DNA from: Gordionus sp. m RMFG-2023
Lineage: Eukaryota > Nematomorpha > Gordioida > Chordodea > Parachordodidae
Reading direction: 5' to 3'
Length of the DNA: 64,000 nucleotides
NCBI RefSeq assembly: GCF_954871325.1
Contig: NC_088777.1
Coordinates: 15,539,366 to 15,603,365 of the forward strand
In this document: positions 9,768 through 21,700 of the stretch, one piece after another
How positions within the stretch are numbered: the first letter of the stretch is position 1
Layout: every line of letters starts with the position of its first letter
Program-made: the position numbers and the translations under genes
Notes under the pieces: generated by a model
What the model saw: the letters and a program-made list of their open reading frames with translations, nothing else
Database searches by the model: none
Told to the model about the DNA's origin: nothing

Positions 9768-12700
9768 TTATGATAATTCTTTGAAGTTATAATAAGCATA
9801 TATATATGATAATTTACGAATAGATGGGTCTGAAACATTTACCATAATATAGGTATTGGTCGTGAATAGGTCAATAAATGAGGCGAAATTCGAATTTCTT
9901 ATTTCCATAGTGTAAAATGTAGTCCCAAATTTGCTAAACGTTATAGAAATAGAAAAATTATTTATAATGGATTATATTAAATTAATTCAATCAGTAGTTA
10001 ATTATAAAGTAATATCAGTTGAATAATATAACATTTTTTGTTTTACTGTAGAAATATGCTAATCTAATAAGAATAATTTATTTTTCAAAAACTAGTTTAT
10101 ATATGTACTTAATTTATATCGGATAAAAACGATATGAAAATATTACGATTTAAATTTTTCAAATTTGAATAATACAGTGGATTTATAAATTTACAGTATT
10201 CTTAAGCCTAATTGGATTCTTAAAATAGTTATTATTTAGTGTTGTTAAACGGCTTATGCCGATTTTTAAAAACGGTTAAATTAATATTTAATCGCAAAAA
10301 ATATTAAGCAAGCCTGAAGATTTTACCATAAGCGGCACAAAGGTTAGGACATCCATTCGCAAAATCTGGAGGCTTAGGCAATATTTTATAGCTAAAATGA
10401 GTTAGCCGTTTTTAAAAACTATTTTTAACTGAAAATACTTAGGAATGCACATACCGCACTCAAAAAGTGGCATAATAATTTAAAATTATAATAGACTGCT
10501 GTAAAACTCTTTATCACTTAAAATAATATATTATGACTTAAATTAATGGAAATATAATGAGATTCAAAAAAAGAATAGGTTCATAAGAAATATATTGCCC
10601 ACCTGCAGCTCAATTTGAACTGTTTTATTATATTAGAAACTTTTTCAAATCTGTTAGGATCTTTGTGCTCCTTCATTTGACAATGGGATATCATCTATAT
10701 AAATAGATAAAATCATACAGTTAATTTGATGTTTCATTTTATTTTCGTATAACAGTTGTGCGCCGATGAAAAAATTCGGCGGCGGCGTTTCACTTCGATA
10801 GGCAACGCGCCAAATTTTTCATCACCTTAAAAAACTATTTGCAATTTTTCTTACTTAATTTTTAAAAATCTTTTATGAACACTAAATTTAATCATTTATT
10901 TGAAATAAAGTTAATTTTTCTAATACCAATATTATACATTAAATTATTAGAATTATAGTTATCATGTAGAAAAATTATTTTATTAAAATTGGAAGGACAT
11001 AGTGAGGATCTTCTTGAGTTTAAGGTTAGCCCAGTTAAAAGCTCACTAGGAATACATGTAGCTGGAACACAATATTTTTTGACTAAAACGGAGTCTATGC
11101 AGCTCTAATCTTCTCTTTTTCCAAAATGATAAAAGTTACGGGTGAAGATAAAGGAAAAATAATAAATACATCTTATTCTCGTTTTGCGGAGGACAATTAG
11201 ATGAATGTCTATTCACTAACTTTTGTATGCAATCTGATTCACAATAAACATCTAGTTCATATTCTACCATTTCCATGTAAGTTAATAGTGTGGTAGCGTA
11301 ATTGCATAAAAATCAAACAAAAGTAATTTTCCTTAATATAACTGTTCACTATGTTCATCTTTTGAAATCTGGAGTCTAAAAGTGAGGCCATTATCTTGTA
11401 AAAAATAAAACAATACCTTACGATCGGCAATTGAAAATCTATGATCCAATAATGAACATATGTTACTATTTCACTGCAAAATAATAAACCTAAGTTTATG
11501 GGCATTCTTTTTGAAAGAGTAGATATTCCACTAAATCCCAATCAAAACTAGACAATTTAAGGTAGTGCTCTTCAATTCTATTTAACATATTGGGGTATTG
11601 TTAGTGCAATTGCACTTTCGAGCATCATCAAAATGTCATGCCAATGTGTAGTAAATTTAATGTTAAAATTTTAGGATATTTGTCATGTATTTTATCATTA
11701 TAGTAATTATAAGGTTCACAACACTCTCGATGAAAGGATCTTCAACTTCTAGATATAATATATCTAATGTAAGATCTATTGCCTCTAGACATTTTCTGTT
11801 CTCTGAATTAATTAAATCTTCGAGATCGAAGGTCTTGAAACTTAATGCAAATTTCTGATTTTTTTTATTAAGATTTTCAATTCTACTCAATTTCTTTATT
11901 CCATTCACGGTTATAAAGTTGTAATGTGTGTCCCAAAAATATGTCATTTTCATATTCACCTAACCAGCACTTCTCTTGATATTAGAGCCTGCATCCATGA
12001 CCATTTAATTTTCTTAGACCTTAAATAACTTTATTCAACCATATTTCTAAAAGAATTGTTTCCCCAGATGTTTTGGGTTACATGATGATTATCTTTGTTT
12101 AATATTAATCAGAGACCTGCTGAGGTACCATTTGCATGACTCATCCCGGATTTTTTTTAAAAAATTTTTTTGCCCGGCCTGGGTATTATATTTTCAGGAC
12201 CCTGATTTTTTAAAAATATATTTTATATTTTTAATTTTTATAGCTAATGACGATTAGTAATTTTTAGGCCCGGCCAGGGTATATTTATAAAATATGGTGC
12301 AGGTCTCTGATATAAATCCACCAAAATATTTCCAAACATTTGAGGATTTATTGGTTTTAAATGATATATTAAAATTATTTTAAATGTTTATAATATTTTT
12401 AAATTTTATGGGAATATTAATTTTAACAAATCAGATATTTTTTCATTTGAGTAAAAATAACATTTCCATAAAATTTATATTATATATTAATTTGTTATGG
12501 AAATTCCTTTTATATATTTGCATTTTGTAACACCCTATCCCCTATTTTATTTAGGCCTTAAAAAATATCTATTGCATTCGAATATTTAAAAAAGTATATA
12601 TGATCTAACATAACAGCTTAAAATATTATTCTATTCTTTTTGATAAATATAAATAAATTATATTAACAAATTTTTGAAATTTAGCTTAATAAATTATGTA

Positions 12701-15700
12701 AAAAACGTAGAATTCCTTACTTATTTTTCACACCTATTTCTTTTTATAGATTTTCTATTTTACTTTCTTGATTAATGTATATATTTTAAATTAGGCAACC
12801 AAAATTATTCATCGTTTCCTAACTCTCCCGTTTTGCCCCTTACTTATGGGTTATTTATTTGCAAAATATTTTTCCGCGATGAGTAAAAAAAATTACCAAA
12901 AAAGTAGCTTTTTCGAACATAAGTACTTCATCGGCATCTATAATGGTAGCAAAATTACGGAGAGAACTTTCGATATCAGATACATTTGGGATTAGGTTGT
13001 AAACGATAGCTGACCAGGCCTATATATATATTTAGAAAATAATTGCTTTGCAGGTTATTATTTTTTCTCTAAAGATAAACCTAACCTCGTTATAGTGAAC
13101 TTGTAGGTGCGAAATTATATAATATTATTCAGTCATAAAAAAACCAGACCTTATTTAAATTAGATATCATATTCGCTGGGAATTTAATTCTTCCTTAAAT
13201 GCGTGAAAGATATGACGTAAATTTTAATATTATTCGATGCCTCGCTCATATCATAAATTCATAGTATCAAGGACTAATTTTCTCAACATAATTAGAAAAA
13301 GTTTGAGATATTGGTAAAAAAACTTCAGAAAAGTCGTTTCTGATTCAAGATTTTCTAAGTAATTGAAACCAATTAATATCCGTTATATTGATTATATTTA
13401 GGGAGTTACCGATATTTTTAATCGAATCGAGCAGGTTTTTCATCTTTATTAAAATATCGGTTTCCAGTCGATATGATTAAATTTACCGATTATATCAAAT
13501 AAAATGAATATTTTTTAATTTTATTATATTCAAGGAAATATATTTATATAAATTAAGAACATTCTTATATAATTGTAGTTATAATCTAAAAAATACCTAA
13601 CTCAATAAATATTAAAAAATATAATAAAATACATAATTTATATTTAAAAGATTGCATATAATTTTAAAACTCAAATAATTTTCAAAATTCTAACATTTAT
13701 ATTCATCAAGAATAGATTAGAGTATACACGATAGAAATACTTTTGGAACAAAAAAAATTACGATTTTACTATATAAATAAATGATTTATCATTGTTTATA
13801 TTAGGGTTGAAAAAATTTGTATTTTTATGAGAAAACAAAAAAAATAATTTTTTTTAATTTTAATAGTAACGATTCAAATCAACTAATATTATAATCAGAG
13901 AAGTACAGATTTAGATAGAAAAATATATATCATAATTTTTTTTTACCTTAGTATATATATATATATAATATAACTTTGCAAGTAAAAGTTAATACTTCAG
14001 AGATCTGATCAGGAAATTGTTGAAAAAATATATATTGTTAATATTTTGTCAAATAAAAAGCCGACTGTTAATCAAGAAGTCTATAATTTGTATTTTAGGT
14101 TTGCAATTCCCTAGTCAGTAAATGTCTGAGATAAATTTATTTTCGTCTGGCAGGGTAAAAAAAATTGAAGGGCCAGGCTGGACAAAAAAATAATTGGACT
14201 GGATTATTGATGAATTCTGATATTTGATAGAAGTGAATAATGCATATTGTAGTGATTTAATTTAACTACTTCTCAATATTATAAATAATTTTATTTTGGT
14301 GTTCAACAACATATAATCGATATATGGGTCGGAAAGAAAATGAAATATTACCTAAATTATGAATGTCGTCAAATAAAACTGTTAAATAAAATTTAAAAAT
14401 TTATTTTTTTGACAAAATAATGGTGTTTTATTAGTAATTTTACCTACTGTTATTTCTTAATTGGGAGTCTAATGCATTAGCTAGGGTTGTTAAAAGCCCG
14501 AATAGGGTCAATTTTTAAAAAAGATCCGATTAATATTTTAGCCAAAATAATATAAATAGAGGTTTTAAACCTTTCTGTATTTGGGTTGTTTTTAAAAATT
14601 GTCCAGAATAAGGGTTTTTAAAAACGTTAACATTAGTCCAATTTAAAAAGGTAAGGTAATATTTGCTCATTCGTTAATACTCCTAATTTAGAATAATTTT
14701 GATTATTAGTTTTGTGTCAATCTAAGCCGTTTAACACTAAATGCAGCTATTGCAATATTTTACAATGAATATACTATTTGGATAATATTTTACAACTATT
14801 ATATTAAATTATAGAATGATAATTTTTCCTGGTAAATTTTGTTATTTATTAGCACCTGATTTTTCTTAAATTATATCTTCCTTTTGTCTTTAAAATATAT
14901 ATTACTTTGTATAAGCTCTCATCCCAAATAGAGGTACTGAAGCAAACTGCTTCAAACGGTTTTGAACGTATAGCTAATTCTTCACTTTTTTCTAAAAATG
15001 TCTTTTTTATATAAAGAAATAGTAGATTTAATAACAATTTATATATAAATAATCCAAATATAAACTATTATTTATTTTAAATATGTACAATTAATATAAA
15101 TTTTTTTTGATAATATGCTTTTTAGTGATCTGCATCGGGCCTAATTTTTAAAGCCCGGCCCTAAATTTTCTTTAGAAAAGTTTTGCCGGCTCGGCCCGAA
15201 CCCGAAATTTTTTTAAAAAGTTTTGCCGGCAAGGACCGAACCGAAATATTTTTAAAAGAAATTTATCGACCCAGCCCGGCCCGAATTTATTTAAATATAG
15301 AAATTAATCTTTATAATTACTCAAAATAAAAGACATATGTTATATGTCGTTTAGTTTCAATAAATAAAATCAAATATTTTATTTTACATAAAAAATTCAC
15401 TATAAAATTGATAAATTTAGATATATTTAAAAAAATTTCCAAGGTCCGATCGGACCCGGCCTGAATTTTTTTTCAAGATATTAGGCCCGGCTCCTCGAAC
15501 CGGGCCTAACTTTGCAGATCTCTAATGCTTTTATTTAAAAAAAAAACTTTTAATTTTCCTTCTGGTCCCGTTTTGATGAGATCCATCTTATGAATCAGGC
15601 AAAATACTTTTGTATCTGGCGAATTTTGGTGTATAGCTTCAAGGCATGTTTGATAATAGTGCAAATCTTTTTCTTTATCACGACTTTCAACATCAAACAC

Positions 15701-18700
15701 ATAGATTAAAACCTCTACATCACTAAATATACTTTCTCTCTGACTAGCAAAATAGTTTTCCATAAAGGCCTCTTGACTTTTTAATAAATAAATTGGTTGA
15801 TATTATAATTGATAAAATTAAGCGTTTGATTTCCTCTTTATTTTCTTAAATTTTTGCTATGGTGATACTTTCACAGGTTTTTAAAATATTTAAAAAATGA
15901 AGAAATATTGGGCGAGCAGCCTTCTTTGATCGTTTGGACCATTTTCGGTCAAAATGGACGATATGATTATTCATATAAATTTATTAATATGAATTTTTAT
16001 TCAAGTAGATTTATGTATTTATTTAATATAGATAATTCCAAGAACAGTATTAGAGATATAATCTTAACTTACAGATATTAAATAAGCAATAAAATGGACG
16101 AATTTATAATTAAATGACTTTACAATCATATATGCAAATCGAAATATTAAACGAAATTTTTAATGTATTTAATTTTTTTTTATCACATTATTAGTAATGC
16201 TAGGAAGTTCGTTTTTTTGAAAAAAATATTGTAAGGCATTCCTTTTCGATGAACGCGTTCGCGTTTTATGTTCGTTCAATTTTAAAAAATCTTCACATTT
16301 TTATTCATTTGAAAATAAAATATATTAATATAAATTTAAGAAAAAGGGGTATATTGATTTGAATATTATTATTTATATTTTATGGATTAGCATAAGCATA
16401 GATATTGGTTTTTCGTCATCCTCTGATTCTGAAAACTGAGAATACCATGGCCCAAATATAATAAACAATTTACAGTTAATGAGATCCATTTTTCCTTGTT
16501 AATACTTTTGGTGTTAAACTAATTCTATCAAATGTAAAATGTGTACAAAAAGTATATTAGTTTCAAAATATTCAAGTTCTAATTTAAAAAGACACTTTAA
16601 TGTAATATTTATTATTTTATATAATATAACTGTAAGTAGCCCATTAATAATTTTAGATTGTTAAATTTCATAATCTAATCTAATTATCATTATTTTCAAG
16701 TTTTATAAAGGGTTTTATATTTTAATTGTTGAACATTAAAGTATTAAAAATACATTTAACTTATATTTATTTATATGAATCAAAATTAAACGATTAATTA
16801 ATTGGAAAATATGTTGTGTTAAAATTTAAGACATTTATTTATATTTTTTTATAAGTGGTCGTTCATTGGTTTCTTTATTTGAATAGGCTATAGGAGAAAG
16901 GATAAGGGATTTTAAAAAGAGGATGTCTAAAAAAGAAAATAGTAAATAAAAACTAGGAGAAGGGAAGAAAGGAAATATAATGAGGCGTGGAAGATTATTT
17001 GATGGGTAGTGGCAAATCATTGCCGTAGGAAAGGGGATTCTTAGGCTTATCGGATTTTCACGATCTATCCAATTCTTTAAAAAAAGTTAAGTTTTGCTAA
17101 CGAAGGTGGTGAGAATGGAGCAGACGATGGATATGAATGAGAAAGAAGGATCTATGGAACTATATTTGGTATTTTTGAACTTGTAGGTAAAAAATGAGAA
17201 AGCCGTTTATTTTAACTCGCTAGCACACCTGGTTTCTGAGATACAGGGCCTCAAAGGTTCAAAAAATAGTGACTTCTGTAAAATTTTAATTTTTAAAATG
17301 CTTATATCTTAAAAACTATTAATAGTAAAATAAATATTAAATGGTATATAAAAAAATCTCTAAAGACCTATAATAGGAAGAAAAAAATTAGGCCCCAATT
17401 GAGTTTTTAACTTCGGATTTACCTATATTGTTTTACCTAAGTTTTTGACAATAAGGGAGTTGGTTTTCGAAAATATTTCGTTTTATTTAGACACCTTTTA
17501 TAAATATTTATAGGATGTGAAAACCTTTGCGATGTTATCGGCTCCCGAAATATGCATTTTTACCAAAAATGGAAATTTTTATTTGCATAAAATATGGCTA
17601 TGCTTAAAATATTTGTCTTGTAAATGCCGAACAATATTATCATCACTCCTATATCAAGTTTGGGTATTTAATCTCATATTCATCCATCAAATATTGATAG
17701 ACTAACTGCAATAAAATCTTTTTCTATCGTAAAGAAACAAGGTACAGACTTTTTAGCAAAACTTCTATGCAGAGGAAGTTTTAAAATTAGGCCATAGTGT
17801 TTATCAGAATAGTAAATAAAAAGAATTCTAAGGAATTATAAGGCAAAGCACAACCATTCAAATCGAGATTTGCATCACCTATTGAAGGTATCTATCACAT
17901 ATATGTTGTATTCCATATCAAATCAACTGAAGATTCAACCCGACCCTCTTCGATTTTTTTTAAAATTTGCATGATGGTAGTATATACACTAACTAGCAAT
18001 AATATAAAATTTTAATTCTCAACTCAGCTTACTTCATGAGATATGGCCATCTTTAGAAACGCGAAAAGTTCAAAATACACCATATTTAATTTCAAATATC
18101 TCAAAAAGTAATTTAGCTAAAGGTATAATTTAAACTTTATTAAATAACTCTAGAATAGCCCTTTAATATGATATAAAATTTATTATATTAAAAATAATTT
18201 TATTACCAAAAACCGTAAATAGAAAACCGGAAATGGTTATAAAATAAAAATTGCCCTTTTTTTTTCTTTCAAAATTTTTTAACAAATAGACATTATATAT
18301 ATTAATATTTGTACAAAATCCTAGATTGGGACCATTACTGGGCCAGTAGTTATTACGCTTTAAATATAAATAGTATGGCTTAAATTCTATAATATACGAA
18401 ATGAGTAGTTATTTTTTTCAGGGTTGTGCATTTGACCGGTCAAATACGTTTCGGTCAATTGACCGATATTTGACCGGCCAAATATGGTCAAATTCAAATA
18501 TATTTTTTTAAAGTTAATATTATTATTTTGAATATAATAGTAAAATGAATCTATAATATTAATTTTTTAAATTCATTCAATAACTAACGTGTAGCTATCT
18601 GTATCAGAGTCTTGTTCTGATTCATATTCAATATTATCATTTTCTTTAATATTTTTTAAACAATTTTCCTGATATCTTAGATCTTAAATCGATTTCTATT

Positions 18701-21700
18701 TTCATAAGAATATTAACCCAAATCGACCTATTTCTTTCTAAAGAAGAAGTAGAACTAGGAATTGTTAGTCTCTTAATGGGCAGGGTAGACAAAGTTTAAT
18801 CTATTAACTTGAGGTCGGAATTGATTGTTTCTGGAAATTACTACTTTCCACATATTTTGCTATATTAAACATGCTGTTTTTGCTTCTGAAATTAATTATA
18901 TCACTTAAAATATTTTGGTCATCACTACCTTGTAAAATAGCTAATTCTTGAATTATATCACATACTTCATTAATTACACTACTAGTGAGTTCTCCTCTTG
19001 ATATTGTGGACCCGAAAAATAAGCAAACATTGTGATCACATGTATTTACATCTTTTTTCCCTTTTTTAAACATATTTTTAATTTATTTTTACTTTAAATT
19101 TTTTAGAGTATTTGACCGTATTTGACAGGTCAAATACTCCTCCGGTCAATTGACTGAATTTGACTGGTCAATTGACCGACTTGCCAACCCTGATTTTTTA
19201 ACAAAAGTGATAATATTTGTGAATAATAGTATTAAAACTGAAATCCGAACCCCATCTTAAGATTTATATTCGCCCCCCCCCCCCCCCAAAAAAAATTTCT
19301 TCTTAAATTCTAGATTTTTGACCTGGCAATACTATGAGTGAATTATGTAGATTATTTTCTTTGCCGGATAAAAAATTATCTTTGTGATCGTCAGAAATAT
19401 ATTTTCATAAAGATTATTTTCTACTTATAATTAATTATCAAATAAAATAATTATCATAAAAATCAAATTCAATTCCAACAGCAACAGCCGTCATTTTTAT
19501 TGATTAATTTTATAAAGCCATTTTTCTAAGAAAATTAAATTATCGGTATTCATTATCCAATTTATTTTTAATTTAAAATAATTATATAAAATTAATAGAT
19601 ATCTTTTATTCCTTACCAAAAAAATTTAAATGTCTAGAAAAGTTATTTCTATTCCAGTAAAGTGCTGTAATCCTTTTAGAATAAAATCTCATTCAGTACG
19701 TTACTCTTAGAAATGTTTAACAATGGATGATAGAAGTGAATTCTAGCTTATCAATTAATCAAAAAATTTGTAGCTCTTGCCGGAAAAAAATATTCAACAA
19801 ATCTGATCTCACCTTTTACTTCTACGATCCCGATCACATTACCTTTTATTTCTAACTTACCTTCTACCTCAACATTAATGAAACATTTAGCGATTCTGAA
19901 CCTGACCAACCATGCAATAATCCCGACTCTTATACAGATTTTAATACTTCAATTTCAACTTTACATGAAACTTTACCATTTTTAGGGGAGACACCTATTA
20001 AAAAGAAAAGGTTATATTAACTCCTATGGATTTATATAATTATGCGAGAATTAATATCCCGGGTATTAATTATACATTTGTCAGCAACGTTGAATATTTA
20101 TGAATGGAAACCAATCTCGAAAATAGATTTTTAACGGCCAAACTAGTTCCCGGGACACAAAAATATCATTCATTTATTCCAATGGAAGGAAAAATGAAAG
20201 TCAAACGTTATTCTAATTCATTAGATAATTTAATGTATGATATTATTTAATTTAATGTTTATAACAATATTAATTTTCCATTTGATATTCATGTAATATA
20301 AATAATTAGCTAAATAAAGTTATAAATATTTTTACAATTATTTTCTCTCTAAAATAAAATCGCTAAACTTATATGTTAAATATGACATAATGTCTACTAA
20401 TGGGCTCACAGCCCGAAACATTTATAAAAAAAATATAATCGGCCCGATCATAAAGGAATTTTCTTTTTATTTGTTTCGTAAATTACTATTGGTATAATTT
20501 AGGATTTAAGCCATACTATTTATATTTAAAGCGTAATAACTATTGGCCCAGTAATGGTCCCAATCTAAAATTTTGTACAAATATTAAGAAGTATAATGTC
20601 TATCTGTAAAAAAAATTTGAAAGAAAATAAAAGAGCAATTTTTATTTTATAGCTATTTCCGGTTTTTGGTTAAGACTTTTTATTAATAAAATAATTTTTA
20701 TATCATATTAAAGGGCTATTCTAGAGCTATTTAATAAAATTTAAATCATGCCTTCAGCTTAATTACTTTTTGAGATATTGAAAATTAAATATACTGTATT
20801 TTGGAATTTTCGCGTTTCTAAAGATGGCCATATCTCATGAAGTAAGCCGATTTGAAAAGTAAAATTTTACATTTTTATTAGTTAGTGTATATACTACCAA
20901 CATAATTTTTAAAAAAATCGAAGGGGGTCGGGTTGAGAATCGACTTTTTTTGGTTGATTTAATATGGAATACAACATATATATATATATGGATTTTGAAA
21001 AGTCTGTCATGAGCCTGATTAAAACTATCATTGATATGATTATTAATATATTTATTTTAATTGGGATCATACTGTAATCAGAGCCTTTACAATTTGTGTC
21101 AAAGTACACATAGAAAAATTCAGAGGCTATGTCTGGAAAATCAATACAGGACCGATAAAACTAAGATTCTTTTGTGGCATGATGAATGGCTTAGCCTTAG
21201 TTCCCTTATATGATATTACCAATGCAATGACATTCTTAAGAACCGTTACTCCTAACAATGGAAAAATATTCTCAATTGTTTTGATGAAAATTATATCAAT
21301 TAAGTATCAATGTCAAAAGAGGCAATTCCCAGACCTAGATGAATCAAATAGAGTCATGATTTCCACTGAAAATCTGGAACGTTAATCAGAGTACCCTCTA
21401 TCCGAAGAAGAACAAACAAAAAATAATGTGAAATGGAGCAATCGTTTTTATAACCTTGTTGAAAATAAACATTTGATTAAGAAAATAATGTGAAGTGGCT
21501 TCTGGTAAGACCAAACTCATATAATGGTGTGTTGGTAGATGGACACTGATTTCATAATAGTAAAGCTATAATAACCAAATTCAGGGAAAAAGACTTTGCA
21601 GGGAATACCTTGATGAAGTTCACCATCTGCCAGAATTTACAATACTGATTTCTGTTAATATTAGATGTCAACTTATATAATTATTATTTTTTGTTTATAG

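Larger units (their letters stand above)
17893..20988. mobile_element. long-inverted-repeat DNA transposon in RagA/B intron 3
   Basis: The left arm (about 17893-18405) and right arm (about 20478-20988) are inverted copies of each other over about 510 bp with moderate divergence. Both contain, reading inward, TGTTGTATTCCATAT, CAACCCGACC, TAGTATATACACTAACTA, TACTTCATGAGATATGGCC and GTAATAACTA/TAGTTATTAC-type strings. Between the arms lie a hAT-like insertion and a broken protein gene (19630-20250). The superfamily is not settled. A clear target duplication was not found, so the outer ends are approximate. Confidence 0.7.
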
